From: Xylophilus sp042867185
GTDB lineage: Bacteria > Pseudomonadota > Gammaproteobacteria > Burkholderiales > Burkholderiaceae_C
NCBI GenBank assembly: GCA_042867185.1
Contig: JBHZQV010000016.1
Location: 43,573 to 107,572 of the forward strand
Direction: 5' to 3'
Length of the DNA stretch: 64,000 nucleotides
Position numbers and translations under genes: made by a program. Positions 36,656 through 45,963 of this stretch are shown here, one piece after another (positions within the stretch are counted from its first letter, which is position 1; every line of letters begins with the position of its first letter). Below the pieces are notes generated by a model that worked only from the letters and a program-made list of their open reading frames with translations, did not search any database and had not been told where the DNA came from.

Positions 36656-37099
36656 ATGTCTACATTCAGCGCAAAACCCGCTGACGTGGTGCACGAGTGG
36701 TTTGTGATTGACGCGACCGACAAGGTCCTCGGCCGGGTAGCCAGCGAAGTTGCCCTCCGTCTGCGCGGCAAGCACAAAGCCATTTATACGCCTCACGTCG
36801 ATACCGGCGATTTCATCGTCATCGTCAACGCCGCCCGCCTCAAGGTGACCGGCGCCAAGTCGATCGACAAGGTGTATTACCGCCACTCCGGCTACCCCGG
36901 CGGCATCACTGCCACCAACTTCCGCGACATGCAGGCCAAGCACCCCGGCCGCGCACTCGAGAAGGCTGTCAAGGGCATGCTGCCCAAGGGCCCGCTCGGC
37001 TACGCCATGATCAAGAAGCTCAAGGTCTACGGTGGCGCAGAGCACCCGCATACCGCCCAGCAGCCGAAAGTCCTCGAACTCCCTGGAGCGACGAAATGA
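36656..37099 (+). CDS. rplM: 50S ribosomal protein L13
   Basis: A 147-residue early-assembly protein of the large subunit. WFVIDATDKVLGRVASEVA, VYYRHSGYPGG and AVKGMLPKGPLG are its signatures. It is five residues longer than the E. coli protein. The ATG at 36656 fits the family start; an in-frame ATG at 36524 lies at the promoter and was rejected. The stop overlaps rpsI as ATGA, the usual L13-S9 operon. Confidence 0.97.
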   Translation: MSTFSAKPADVVHEWFVIDATDKVLGRVASEVALRLRGKHKAIYTPHVDTGDFIVIVNAARLKVTGAKSIDKVYYRHSGYPGGITATNFRDMQAKHPGRALEKAVKGMLPKGPLGYAMIKKLKVYGGAEHPHTAQQPKVLELPGATK

Positions 37100-37488
37100 T
37101 TGGTGATTGGAACAACGGCACCGGCCGTCGCAAATCCAGCGTCGCCCGCGTGTTTCTGAAAAAGGGCACCGGCAAGATGACGGTCAACGGCAAGGACGTA
37201 CAAGAGTACTTCGGCCGCGAGACCTCCATCATGATCGCCAAGCAACCCCTCGTGCTGACCAACCACACCGAAACCTTCGATGTGATGATCAACGTGCACG
37301 GCGGCGGCGAATCCGGCCAGGCCGGCGCGGCCCGCCACGGCATCACCCGTGCCCTGATCGACTACGACGCGACGCTCAAGCCCGCACTGAGCCAGGCCGG
37401 CTTCGTGACCCGCGATGCCCGCGAAGTGGAACGTAAGAAGGTCGGTCTGCACTCCGCACGCCGCCGCAAGCAGTTCTCGAAGCGTTGA
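37096..37488 (+). CDS. rpsI: 30S ribosomal protein S9
   Basis: A 130-residue protein with GTGRRKSSVARVFLKKGTGK near the start, GGGESGQAGAARHGITRAL in the middle and the C-terminal tail SARRRKQFSKR that reaches the ribosomal P site. It is coupled to rplM by ATGA and is followed by a terminator. Confidence 0.97.
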   Translation: MIGDWNNGTGRRKSSVARVFLKKGTGKMTVNGKDVQEYFGRETSIMIAKQPLVLTNHTETFDVMINVHGGGESGQAGAARHGITRALIDYDATLKPALSQAGFVTRDAREVERKKVGLHSARRRKQFSKR

Positions 37489-37536
37489 TGCGCTTTGCCG
37501 GGCGCCGCGACCTGTCGCGGTGCCCGCCTCGGGAAG

Positions 37537-37559
37537 AAACCGCCTTCGGGCGGTTTTTT
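37537..37559 (+). terminator. Terminator after rpsI
   Basis: The stem AACCGCC/GGCGGTT with a TTCG tetraloop and a six-T run. It separates the ribosomal operon from erpA. Confidence 0.92.
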
Positions 37560-37672
37560 CATGGGCGCATCGCCCTGCCGCCTGTGCCGGCAATCGTCCC
37601 CCGCCAGCTTGAAATGCCGCGTTGCGATAGCATCTCCGGCTTGCGTTACCGCACATCCCACCGGAGTCCACC

Positions 37673-38038
37673 ATGAGCGCAGTTGCCGAATCCCTCCCGA
37701 CCGAAATGCCGTCGCCGATCCTGTTCACCGACAGCGCAGCCGCCAAGGTGGCCGACCTGATCGCCGAAGAGGGCAATCCCGACCTGAAACTGCGTGTCTT
37801 CGTCCAGGGCGGCGGATGCTCGGGCTTCCAGTACGGTTTCACCTTCGACGAGATCACCAACGAAGACGACACCACCATGAGCAAGAACGGCGTGTCGCTG
37901 CTGATCGACGCGATGAGCTACCAGTACCTGCTGGGCGCCGAGATCGACTACAAGGAAGACCTGCAGGGCGCGCAGTTCGTGATCAAGAACCCCAACGCCA
38001 CGACCACCTGCGGTTGCGGCTCCAGCTTCTCGGTCTGA
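37673..38038 (+). CDS. erpA: Iron-sulfur cluster insertion protein ErpA
   Basis: A 121-residue A-type carrier. The three cluster cysteines are C49 (GGGCSGFQYGF), C113 and C115 (TTCGCGSSF). ErpA hands Fe-S clusters to apo-enzymes such as IspG/IspH. An extended N-terminal leader precedes SPILFTDSAAAKVADLI. Monocistronic between two terminators. Confidence 0.95.
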   Translation: MSAVAESLPTEMPSPILFTDSAAAKVADLIAEEGNPDLKLRVFVQGGGCSGFQYGFTFDEITNEDDTTMSKNGVSLLIDAMSYQYLLGAEIDYKEDLQGAQFVIKNPNATTTCGCGSSFSV

Positions 38039-38083
38039 TCCACACGCGTCGCGTGCATCCCGAACCGGGTCCACGCCGCCACC

Positions 38084-38106
38084 AGCCGCCTTCGGGCGGC
38101 TTTTTC
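38084..38106 (+). terminator. Terminator after erpA
   Basis: The stem AGCCGCC/GGCGGCT with a TTCG tetraloop followed by a T-rich stretch. Confidence 0.9.
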
Positions 38107-38147
38107 TTTGTCGCGCTCTTTGTCGCGATGTCTTCCTGCCCGATCCC

Positions 38148-39596
38148 ATGACCGCAGCCGCCCCCGCCCCGGCCGTCGGCGATTCCCGCTCGCCCCTGCT
38201 CTGGCTGGTGGCGATCGGCTTCTTCATGCAGACGCTGGACGCCACCATCGTCAACACCGCGCTGCCGTCGATGGCCGCCAGCCTGGGCGAAAGCCCGCTG
38301 CGGATGCAGTCGGTGATCGTCGTCTACTCGCTGGCGATGGCGCTGCTGATCCCGGCCTCGGGCTGGATGGCCGACCGGTTCGGCACCCGGCGGGTGTTTT
38401 TCTGCGCGATCGTGCTGTTCGCGCTCGGTTCGCTGCTGTGCGCGCTGTCGCAGAACCTGACGCAGCTGGTCGCGTCGCGGGTGCTGCAGGGTCTGGGCGG
38501 CGCCCTGCTCCTGCCGGTGGGCCGGCTGTCGGTGCTGCGGGCGTTTCCGCGCGACCAGTTCCTGCGGGCGATGGGTTTCGTCGCGGTACCGGGGCTGATC
38601 GGCCCGCTGATCGGGCCGACGCTGGGCGGCTGGCTGGTGCAGTACGCCTCGTGGCACTGGATCTTCCTGATCAACCTGCCGGTGGCGCTGGTGGGGTGCA
38701 TCGCCACGCTGCGCTACATGCCCGATGGCCGGGCCGCGCTGCTGGCGCGCTTCGACCTGGCCGGCTACGGCTTGCTCGCCTTCGGCATGGCGGCCCTGTC
38801 GCTGTCGCTCGACGGCCTGTCGGAGCTGGGGCTGCGCCAGGCGACGGTGGTGCTGCTGCTGATGCTGGGCCTGGTGAGCCTCGCGTCGTACTGGCTGCAC
38901 GCCCTGCGGCGGCCCGATCCGCTCTTCGCGCCCGCGCTGTTCGCCGTCGCCTCGCTGCGGGTGGGGCTGCTGGGCAATTTGTTCGCCCGCATCGGCAGCA
39001 GCTGCATGCCCTTCCTGATCCCGCTGCTGCTGCAGGTGGCGATGGGCTACACGCCGGCGCAGGCCGGGATGATGCTGCTGCCGGTGGCCCTGGCCGGCAT
39101 GGCGGCCAAGCCGGCCGTGACCCGCCTGGTGGTGCGCTACGGCTACCGGCAGGTGCTGATCGTCAACACCCTGCTGGTCGGCCTGGCGATGGCCAGCTTC
39201 GCCCTGGCCTCGCCCGACCAGCCGGTGTGGCTGCGGGTCATCCAGCTGGCCTGCTTCGGCGCGGTGAATTCGATGCAGTTCACCGCGATGAACACCGTCA
39301 CGCTGAAGGACCTGGACGGCGGCATGGCCAGCAGCGGCAACAGCCTGCTGTCGATGGTGCAGATGCTGGCGATGGGCCTGGGCGTGGCCGCCGCCGGTGC
39401 GGTGCTGGCCGGCTTCAGCGGCTATTTCGGCCATGCCGAAGGTGCGGCGCATGCGCTGCCGGCCTTTCGCGCCACCTTCCTCACGATGGGGATGATGACG
39501 ATGGCCGCCTCCATCGTGTTCTGGCAACTGGCGCCCGATGCCCAGGGCGCCCGGGTGCAGAACCGGCCGGTGGAAACCGACGCGCTCGACCACTGA
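38148..39596 (+). CDS. MFS drug transporter, DHA2 family (MdtD-like)
   Basis: A 482-residue major-facilitator protein with about 14 helices. TLDATIVNTALPSMAASLG is the DHA2 helix-1 motif, GWMADRFGTRRVF is motif A, and GLIGPLIGPTLGGWLVQYASWHWIFLINLP spans motif C and the next helix (quoted in parts by family landmark). It resembles E. coli MdtD in length and order. It likely exports small toxic or metal-chelating compounds by proton antiport. No repressor or partner gene is adjacent. Confidence 0.88.
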   Translation: MTAAAPAPAVGDSRSPLLWLVAIGFFMQTLDATIVNTALPSMAASLGESPLRMQSVIVVYSLAMALLIPASGWMADRFGTRRVFFCAIVLFALGSLLCALSQNLTQLVASRVLQGLGGALLLPVGRLSVLRAFPRDQFLRAMGFVAVPGLIGPLIGPTLGGWLVQYASWHWIFLINLPVALVGCIATLRYMPDGRAALLARFDLAGYGLLAFGMAALSLSLDGLSELGLRQATVVLLLMLGLVSLASYWLHALRRPDPLFAPALFAVASLRVGLLGNLFARIGSSCMPFLIPLLLQVAMGYTPAQAGMMLLPVALAGMAAKPAVTRLVVRYGYRQVLIVNTLLVGLAMASFALASPDQPVWLRVIQLACFGAVNSMQFTAMNTVTLKDLDGGMASSGNSLLSMVQMLAMGLGVAAAGAVLAGFSGYFGHAEGAAHALPAFRATFLTMGMMTMAASIVFWQLAPDAQGARVQNRPVETDALDH

Positions 39597-39625
39597 CGAG
39601 ACGCGGGCGGCCCTCTACAGCGGCG

Positions 39626-40759
39626 TCAGGCGGGGTAGAGCGCACCGAGCGGGCGCGGCCCCGCGGCCCCGGTGACGGCCGGCAGATTGCCCGGCCGGCG
39701 TTCCACCCACCGCTGGGCCAGCCAGGCGAAGGCGGTGGCTTCCACCTGCAGGGGCGGCAGGCCGAACTCGGCGGACGAGACCACCCGCATCCCGGGCAGC
39801 GCCCGCGCCAGGCCGGCCATCAGGGCGCCGTTGAAGGCGCCCCCGCCGCACACGATCAGGTCGGTGCTATCTTTTCCGTAGCTGATGGCCGATGCTGCGC
39901 AAGCCTGGACGGTCAGTTCGACCAAAGTCGCCTGCACATCGACCGGATCGGCCGGCGGATGGCGGGCCAGGTGCTGCCCGAGCCAGGCCGGGTTGAACAG
40001 GTCACGGCCGGTGCTGCGGGGCGGGGGCTGGTCGAAGAAAGGCGTCGCCAGCAGATCGGCCAGCAGCGCGGGCAGCACCCGGCCGGAGACGCCCCAGGCG
40101 CCGTCGGCATCGAAGGGCAGGCCCAGGTGGCGCTGGCACCAGTGGTCGAGCATCGCGTTGCCGGGCCCGCAGTCGAAGCCGGTGGTGGCCCCGCCCCGGT
40201 CGCCGGCGGCCAGCAGGCTGATGTTGGCGATACCGCCCAGGTTGAGCACCGCCACTGCCGCATCCGGGCGGCCGAACCAGCGCCGGTGGAAGGCCGGCAC
40301 CAGCGGCGCGCCCTGGCCGCCGGCCGCGACGTCGCGGCTGCGGAAGTCGGCCACCACGTCGATGCCGGTGCGTTCGGCCAGCAGCGAGGGGTTCTGCAAC
40401 TGCAGGGTGTAGCCGGTGCCGTCGAAGGCCTGCGGCTGGTGGCGCACCGTCTGGCCGTGGGCGCCGATCGCCCGCACTTCGGACGCCGCCAACCCGCCCG
40501 CGCCGAGCAACCGCTGCACCACGTCGGCATAGAGATCGGTCAGCGCATTGGCGGCCAGGGCCGCGCGGTGCAGTTCGTCGGGCCCGGAGGTGTTGAGCGC
40601 CATCAACTCCCGGCGCAGCGGCGCGGGCATGTCCACCGCGGTGTGGTGCAGCACCTGGGCCGGCAGCGCGTCGTCGGTGGGCAGGCGCGCCAGCACGCCG
40701 TCGACCCCGTCCATCGAGGTGCCGGACATCAGGCCAATGTAGAGGGAGTCGGTGGTCAT
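39626..40759 (-). CDS. anmK: Anhydro-N-acetylmuramic acid kinase
   Basis: A 377-residue kinase of cell-wall recycling, turning anhydroMurNAc plus ATP into MurNAc-6-phosphate. YIGLMSGTSMDGVDGVLA is the ATP-binding start; GAHGQTVRH, ADFRSRDVAAGGQGAPL, GFDCGPGNAMLD and LIVCGGGAFNG follow. The ATG at 40759 gives the family start MTTDSLYIG. A palindromic repeat copy lies in frame between the CAASAI helix and the LIVCGGG strand and encodes the residues around ISYGKDSTD. It is next to a murein peptidase gene. Confidence 0.95.
   Translation of the reverse strand: MTTDSLYIGLMSGTSMDGVDGVLARLPTDDALPAQVLHHTAVDMPAPLRRELMALNTSGPDELHRAALAANALTDLYADVVQRLLGAGGLAASEVRAIGAHGQTVRHQPQAFDGTGYTLQLQNPSLLAERTGIDVVADFRSRDVAAGGQGAPLVPAFHRRWFGRPDAAVAVLNLGGIANISLLAAGDRGGATTGFDCGPGNAMLDHWCQRHLGLPFDADGAWGVSGRVLPALLADLLATPFFDQPPPRSTGRDLFNPAWLGQHLARHPPADPVDVQATLVELTVQACAASAISYGKDSTDLIVCGGGAFNGALMAGLARALPGMRVVSSAEFGLPPLQVEATAFAWLAQRWVERRPGNLPAVTGAAGPRPLGALYPA
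39866..39897 (+). repeat. Palindromic repeat, copy 3 (inside anmK)
   Basis: The core is gctatcttttccgtagc (39866-39882) followed by tgatggccgatgctg. The right-hand GC arms are decayed. The frame of anmK is kept through it. Confidence 0.5.
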
Positions 40760-40868
40760 GGGCTGTGCGGGTAGGCCGTCGGGGCTGTGGAGAGGGACGG
40801 CCCAGCATAGCGCGCCGCCTGCCCGCCGCGCACCTGGCCGCGTGCGGCCCCGCGTCCACCGGTCCGCC

Positions 40869-40893
40869 AAAAAAACGCCGCCCGAAGGCGGCG
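40869..40893 (-). terminator. Terminator downstream of the M23 peptidase gene
   Basis: On the minus strand the stem CGCCGCC/GGCGGCG with a four-base loop is followed by a seven-T run (plus-strand A7 at 40869-40875). It lies about 100 nt past the peptidase stop and upstream of anmK. Confidence 0.8.
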
Positions 40894-40914
40894 CGTGGGT
40901 CGAAAGCCCTATGT

Positions 40915-40957
40915 GCTATGGAAGTAATAGCTGGAGGCCGCCTTTCCACGCCGGCCA
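40915..40957 (+). repeat. Palindromic repeat, copy 4 (intergenic)
   Basis: The core is gctatggaagtaatagc (40915-40931) followed by tggaggccgcctttccacgc and cggccacggcc. It lies in the gap between anmK and the M23 peptidase, next to a terminator. Confidence 0.6.
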
Positions 40958-40992
40958 CGGCCACTTTTCGCCCCTGAGGAGCTCCCGCGCCT

Positions 40993-42330
40993 TCAGTCGG
41001 CGCTGGCCAGGCTGGTCTGATTGGCGGTCTGCAACTGGATGCGCATCGAGGCGGCGATCCGGTCGAACGCCGGGCGGGCCGCGGCGGTCAGCTGGGTCGA
41101 TTCGCTCTGGCGGGCCATCGCCATCGGGTCCTGTTGCACGCCGTTGACGCGGAATTCGAAGTGCAGGTGCGGGCCGGTCGCCCAGCCGGTCTGTCCGACC
41201 AGGCCGATCGTCTGGCCCTGCGACACCGACTGGCCACGGGCCACGTTGATCTTGCTCAGGTGGGCGTACACGGTGACATGCTCGTTGCGATGGCGCACGA
41301 ACACCACGTTGCCGTAGCCGTTCTGCACGCCGGCGAACTCGACCGTGCCGTCGCCGACGGTCCGCACCGGGGTGCCGCTCGGTGCTGCGAAGTCGGTGCC
41401 CAGGTGGGCGCGCCATTCCTGCAGGATCGGATGGAACCGGTTGCTGAAGCCGCTGGAGACGCGGGTGAATTCCAGCGGCGCGCTCAGGAAGGCGCGGTTC
41501 AGGCCCTGCCCGTCGAGCGTGTAGTACGCGCCCTTTTCGCGGGGCGGCTGGAACCACATCGCCTCGAACGACTTGCCGTCGTTGACGAACTCGGCGCTCA
41601 GCACCCGGCCGGCGCGCAGCATCTCGCCGTCGGCCTCGATGGTTTCGTAGACCACGGTGAACCGGTCGCCCTTGCGCAGGCTGCGGCGGAAGTCGATGCT
41701 GCTGGAGAAGATCTCGGCGACCTGGTAGGCGACCGATTCCGGAATGCCCGCCGTGTCGGTGGAAGCGAGCAGCGAGCTCTGGATCACGCCGCTGGCGAGC
41801 CGGCTGGATACGGTGGTCGGTGCGCTCTCAATGCGGCTGGCGAAGCCGTCGGCCTGCTTCTCGATCACCAGGCGCTGGAACTGCTCGGCGTCGTTGGCGC
41901 TCCAGCGCACCGTCAGGCGCAGCAGGGCATGGTCGTCGGAGGCTTCGGCGGTCACCACCCGGCCGACACGGCCCAGCAGGGCCTGGCGGGCCTTGTCGTC
42001 GGCCCGCAGAAAAACCGCCGCGGCCCGGTCGTCCACGCCCAGGCGCTGCAGCAGGCTGTCGGCGGTGTCGGTGGAGCGGGTAGTCTCGGTCCGGTAGAGG
42101 CGCATCGCATGCACACCGGAATCGGTGAGCGCGGTGTCGACGGCCAGCGGCTCCACGGAATGCAAGATCTGTCTGACGGGCAGATCGGACGGATCGGGAG
42201 CCAGGCTGGCCACGGCGAAGGCGCCGCCGCCGCCGCACAGCAGCAGGGTGCCGACCAGGGCGGTGACACGTTTCGGATGCTGCCGGATGCTGTGGGCGAT
42301 GCGAAGGGCAAAAGCCTTCCCGATGGCCAT
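40993..42330 (-). CDS. M23-family murein endopeptidase
   Basis: A 445-residue membrane-anchored peptidase. One N-terminal helix (VTALVGTLLLCGGGGAFAV) is followed by a LysM/OapA-like regulatory region (about 90-280). The LytM zinc domain has HLGTDFAAPSGTPV and GPHLHFEFRVNG, both metal-binding motifs intact. Such enzymes cut peptidoglycan cross-links, and MepM-like members allow wall growth. I chose the ATG at 42330; upstream ATGs at 42408 and 42474 are also in frame and none has a clear ribosome site. It is divergent from tyrS. Confidence 0.9.
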   Translation of the reverse strand: MAIGKAFALRIAHSIRQHPKRVTALVGTLLLCGGGGAFAVASLAPDPSDLPVRQILHSVEPLAVDTALTDSGVHAMRLYRTETTRSTDTADSLLQRLGVDDRAAAVFLRADDKARQALLGRVGRVVTAEASDDHALLRLTVRWSANDAEQFQRLVIEKQADGFASRIESAPTTVSSRLASGVIQSSLLASTDTAGIPESVAYQVAEIFSSSIDFRRSLRKGDRFTVVYETIEADGEMLRAGRVLSAEFVNDGKSFEAMWFQPPREKGAYYTLDGQGLNRAFLSAPLEFTRVSSGFSNRFHPILQEWRAHLGTDFAAPSGTPVRTVGDGTVEFAGVQNGYGNVVFVRHRNEHVTVYAHLSKINVARGQSVSQGQTIGLVGQTGWATGPHLHFEFRVNGVQQDPMAMARQSESTQLTAAARPAFDRIAASMRIQLQTANQTSLASAD

Positions 42331-42543
42331 GAAACCAGGATTCAAAGGTGTGTTCCGCAGAAGAAATGCGTGCAAGGCAGACAGTGCGGCATCGAACGAC
42401 GCGGGCATCGGGCCTTGTTCTCGGGAGGTGTTCTTCGCACGCCTCGGCGAGACCGGGTGCAAAAAGCAGGCCACCTAAAATCGGGTGGCGGGCTGCCGGC
42501 GAGTATAGCGGCGCACCGGATCCTGGCCTTCTACAAAACCCTT

Positions 42544-43776
42544 ATGAATCAATCAGCCGTTACAACGTATCCCGTGACCGACCATGTAGGACGAGCGCTC
42601 GACATCTCGCTGCGCGGCGCCGACGAGTTGCTTCCGCGACACGAATGGCAGCACAAGCTGGCGCGCTCGGAGGCCACCGGCGTGCCGTTGCGGATCAAGC
42701 TGGGCCTGGACCCGACGGCGCCCGACATCCACATCGGCCATACGGTGGTGCTCAACAAGATGCGCCAGCTGCAGGACCTGGGCCACCAGGTGATCTTCCT
42801 GATCGGCGACTTCACCAGCCTGATCGGCGACCCGTCGGGCCGCAACAGCACCCGGCCGCCGCTCACGCCCGCGCAGATCAAGGCCAACGCCGAAACCTAC
42901 TACCGCCAGGCCAGCATGGTGCTGGACCCGGCCCGCACCGAGATCCGCTACAACAGCGAATGGAGCGAGCCGCTGGGCGCCACCGGCATGATCCAGCTGG
43001 CCGCCAAGTACACCGTCGCCCGGATGATGGAGCGGGACGATTTCCACAAGCGCTTCACCGGCGGCCAGTCGATCAGCGTGCACGAATTCCTGTACCCGCT
43101 GATGCAGGGCTACGACTCGGTCGCGCTGAAGAGCGACCTGGAGCTCGGCGGCACCGACCAGAAGTTCAATCTGCTGATGGGCCGCCACCTGCAGCAGGAG
43201 TACGGCCAGGAGCCGCAGTGCGTGCTGACGATGCCGCTGCTGGTGGGCCTCGACGGCGTCGACAAGATGTCGAAGTCGAAGAACAACTACATCGGCATCG
43301 CCGAGCCGGCCAACACCATGTTCGCCAAGGTGCTGTCGATCTCCGACACGCTGATGTGGGACTGGTTCACCCTGCTGTCGTTCAAGTCGCTGGAAGAGAT
43401 CGCGGCGCTCAAGGCGGAGGTGGCCGGCGGCCGCAATCCGAAGGACGCGAAGGTGATGCTGGCCAAGGAGATCACCGCACGCTTCCACAGCGCGGCCGAC
43501 GCCGACGCGGCCGAGGCCGATTTCGCCAACCGCAGCAAGGGCGGCGTGCCCGACGACATTCCCGAAGTGATGCTGGCCGGCGCGCCGCTCGGCATCGGCG
43601 CACTGCTGAAGCAGGCCAACCTGGCCGCATCCGGCAGCGAGGCCCACCGCCTGGTCGACGGCGGCGGCGTGCGGGTCGACGGCAGCGTCGTCAGCGACAA
43701 GGGCTTGAAGCTGGCCGCCGGAACCTACGTGGTGCAGGTGGGCAAGCGCAAGTTCGCGAAGGTGGTGCTGGGCTGA
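42544..43776 (+). CDS. tyrS: Tyrosyl-tRNA synthetase
   Basis: A 410-residue class I synthetase of the TyrRS short (TyrZ-like) type. PDIHIGHTVVLNK is the HIGH motif, DKMSKSKNN the KMSKS motif, and LYPLMQGYDSVALKSDLELG binds tyrosine. A C-terminal S4 RNA-binding domain (SEAHRLVDGGGVRVDGSVV) grips the tRNA. The ATG at 42544 fits homologues. Confidence 0.96.
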   Translation: MNQSAVTTYPVTDHVGRALDISLRGADELLPRHEWQHKLARSEATGVPLRIKLGLDPTAPDIHIGHTVVLNKMRQLQDLGHQVIFLIGDFTSLIGDPSGRNSTRPPLTPAQIKANAETYYRQASMVLDPARTEIRYNSEWSEPLGATGMIQLAAKYTVARMMERDDFHKRFTGGQSISVHEFLYPLMQGYDSVALKSDLELGGTDQKFNLLMGRHLQQEYGQEPQCVLTMPLLVGLDGVDKMSKSKNNYIGIAEPANTMFAKVLSISDTLMWDWFTLLSFKSLEEIAALKAEVAGGRNPKDAKVMLAKEITARFHSAADADAAEADFANRSKGGVPDDIPEVMLAGAPLGIGALLKQANLAASGSEAHRLVDGGGVRVDGSVVSDKGLKLAAGTYVVQVGKRKFAKVVLG

Positions 43777-43798
43777 TCGCCGGCCTGCAGCAGTTGCG

Positions 43799-44791
43799 TC
43801 AGTCGACGTGGGCGTCCACGTCGGTGTCCTGGCCGTCGCCGATCGTGCCGCGGGTGACCGCCGCCTCGCTGCGGATCCACTCGACCAGGGCCTGCACCTC
43901 CGACCGCTGCCGGCTGCGCGGGCCCACCAGCAGCCAGTAGGCCAGCGGCGACCCCAGCCGGTGGCCCGGCAGGATCTCGACCAGGTCGCCGTTGGCCAGG
44001 CTGTCGGCCACCATCGGCATGCGGGCCAGCGCCACGCCCTGGCCGGCCAGGGCCGCCTGGGCGATCTGGTGGGCGTAGTTGAAGTACAGCCAGCGCCGCG
44101 GCTCCAGCCGCTGCACGCCGTGGGCATGGCTCCAGCGGTGCCAGCTGAGCCACTCGTTGTGGTGGGAGCGGTACAGGTCGCCCGCCTCGATCAGGGTGAA
44201 GCGGTTCACATCGGCGGGCTTTTGCAGCGGCTCGCCGCTCTGCAGCAGCCAGGGGCTGGCCACGACCGACAGCTGCTCGCCGAACAGCCGCTCGGCGCTG
44301 GCCAGCACCCGCGAGGGCAGGGTGTAGCGCAGGGCCACGTCGACGTCGGTGGTGTCCATGTCGACCGGCACGTCGGTCGCGTCGATGCGGATGTCGATGT
44401 CGGGGTGGGCCCGCTGGAACGCCTCCAGCCGCGGGATCAGCCACATCGACGCGAACGACGCCCAGGTGCTGATCGCTACGCTGCGCCGCCCGGCCGTCTG
44501 CCGTATCTGCCGCACCGCGCCGTCGATGGCGTACATGCCCGGCTGCAGCGCCCGCAGCAGCTGGGCGCCGGCGCCGGTCAGTTCCACCGCCCGGGTGTGG
44601 CGCAGGAAGAGCGGCACGCCCATGTCGTCCTCCAGCCCCTGGATCTGGCGGCTCACGGCCGACTGGGTGAGCGACAGCTCTTCGGCCGCCGCCCGGAAAT
44701 TGAGGTGCCGCGCGACCGCCTCGAAAGCGCGCAGATGCCCCATGCCGACGGGACGGGTGCGAAGCGGGGCCTGCGGGGCGTTCTGGGACAT
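43799..44791 (-). CDS. LysR-family transcriptional regulator (GcvA-like)
   Basis: A 330-residue regulator. The winged HTH (about residues 16-75) reads LRAFEAVARHLNFRAAAEEL and LTQSAVSRQIQGLE, and the co-inducer domain follows. The pattern MGVPLFLRHTRAVELT and WLIPRLEAFQRAHPDI is typical of the GcvA/AmpR branch. It is divergent from the DUF2917 gene 44909-45343, its likely target. A C-terminal extension after the effector domain is rich in Asp. Confidence 0.9.
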   Translation of the reverse strand: MSQNAPQAPLRTRPVGMGHLRAFEAVARHLNFRAAAEELSLTQSAVSRQIQGLEDDMGVPLFLRHTRAVELTGAGAQLLRALQPGMYAIDGAVRQIRQTAGRRSVAISTWASFASMWLIPRLEAFQRAHPDIDIRIDATDVPVDMDTTDVDVALRYTLPSRVLASAERLFGEQLSVVASPWLLQSGEPLQKPADVNRFTLIEAGDLYRSHHNEWLSWHRWSHAHGVQRLEPRRWLYFNYAHQIAQAALAGQGVALARMPMVADSLANGDLVEILPGHRLGSPLAYWLLVGPRSRQRSEVQALVEWIRSEAAVTRGTIGDGQDTDVDAHVD

Positions 44792-44908
44792 GGCGCGATC
44801 CTGGGTATTGATGCCCGAATCGTATCAATCGGAACACACGAATTCATTGGACGCCCCGGCGTTCTGCTCCGACGATCAGGCCCCCAGACACCCAACAGAA
44901 AGCCCGCC

Positions 44909-45343
44909 ATGCACCGCCCGACCATGCTCAGAAAGCAACAATGCCAGACCGTCGAAGCCGGCCGCGCTGTCGCGATCCGCACGGCGAGCGCGGGTGTGCT
45001 GCGCATCCGCTCCGGCGGCGCGTGGATCACGCGCGATGGCGGCGGTCACCCGTGCGGCGGGGCCGGGCCGCGCGGCGGCGACTGGTTTCTGGCGCCCGGC
45101 GACAGCTTCCCGCTGCCGCGCGGGGGCCGGATCGTGCTGGAGCCGCGGTCGTCCGGCGAAGCCGTGTCGTTCGATTGGTCGCCAGGTCGGGGGGCCGCTG
45201 GCGAGGTCGCCCTGCAGGCCGCCCAGGTCGCACGCCAGTGGCGGCGGATGCGCCGGGCCGGCTGGCGGTTCGGCGGCGCGTTGGTCGCGCTGGCCGCCGG
45301 GCTGGTGCGCTGGCGGCCGCGGCCTGCGGCCCGGCAGTGCTGA
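44909..45343 (+). CDS. DUF2917 domain protein
   Basis: A 144-residue protein. The N-terminal cupin-like segment GVLRIRSGGAWITRDGG and the following DWFLAPGDSFPLPRGGRIVL are the DUF2917 pattern found in Burkholderiales. The C-terminus is basic (RQWRRMRRAGWRFGGAL) with one short hydrophobic helix. The function is unknown. It is divergent from a LysR gene, a common arrangement for a regulator and its target. Confidence 0.8.
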   Translation: MHRPTMLRKQQCQTVEAGRAVAIRTASAGVLRIRSGGAWITRDGGGHPCGGAGPRGGDWFLAPGDSFPLPRGGRIVLEPRSSGEAVSFDWSPGRGAAGEVALQAAQVARQWRRMRRAGWRFGGALVALAAGLVRWRPRPAARQC

Positions 45344-45422
45344 CCGCAGGCAGCGCCCGTCCTGGCGGGAAGCTGCGACAAAGCCGCGGCGCGCGCTGCG
45401 CGGCAGGTTCGCCCGCGCCTTC

Positions 45423-45815
45423 TCAGTCGAGGTCGAGCGTGGGGAGCAGCTGCTCGAAGTAGTCCCACGCGGCGGGGCCGCGCAGGCTGCTCAGGTGGGC
45501 GATCACCGCCTCGAAATCGGTAGTGGCGTAGCCCAGGCTGAAGCGTTCGAACCTGCGCGCCGGGATTTCGCCCCGGTGCAGCATCTGGAACTGGCCGTGG
45601 CGTGCATCCCGCCGGATACGCTCGGTGCACTGGGCGATCGCCTCGGCACCGCCTTCGAGGTACTGGCAGAAGTTGTTGCCGTCGAAGACCAGGATGCCGG
45701 TGATGCCGTCCTGCTGGTTATGCTGGCGGGCGCTGCCCAGAACGGCCGCCACCGCCGTCACCGGCGTGGCGGGCGACAAGGTGGTGGTGTAGAGGATGTG
45801 GTGAATATCTGTCAT
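45423..45815 (-). CDS. Short BLUF-domain blue-light sensor
   Basis: A 130-residue single-domain BLUF protein. The flavin-site residues Y9 (HHILYTTTLSP), N33 (RQHNQQDGITG) and Q51 (NNFCQYLEG) keep the 24- and 18-residue spacing of AppA (Y21/N45/Q63). It should bind FAD and act through a partner, as no output domain is attached. Later parts include RRDARHGQFQMLHRGEIPAR. The start MTDIHHILY gives the normal family start; an ATG 14 codons upstream is less likely. Confidence 0.92.
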   Translation of the reverse strand: MTDIHHILYTTTLSPATPVTAVAAVLGSARQHNQQDGITGILVFDGNNFCQYLEGGAEAIAQCTERIRRDARHGQFQMLHRGEIPARRFERFSLGYATTDFEAVIAHLSSLRGPAAWDYFEQLLPTLDLD

Positions 45816-45963
45816 AAAACACAGTAGTCTCCGCAGTGTAGGCAGTGCGCGGCCCATGCGCTACGTCAAAAGACACAGGGGGCCGCTCTTAAGATGCGTG
45901 CCACCGTGACGACACCCGATTTCGCCGCCCCGACGGCCTGCCCTCCCATCTGCACCGCCTCCG

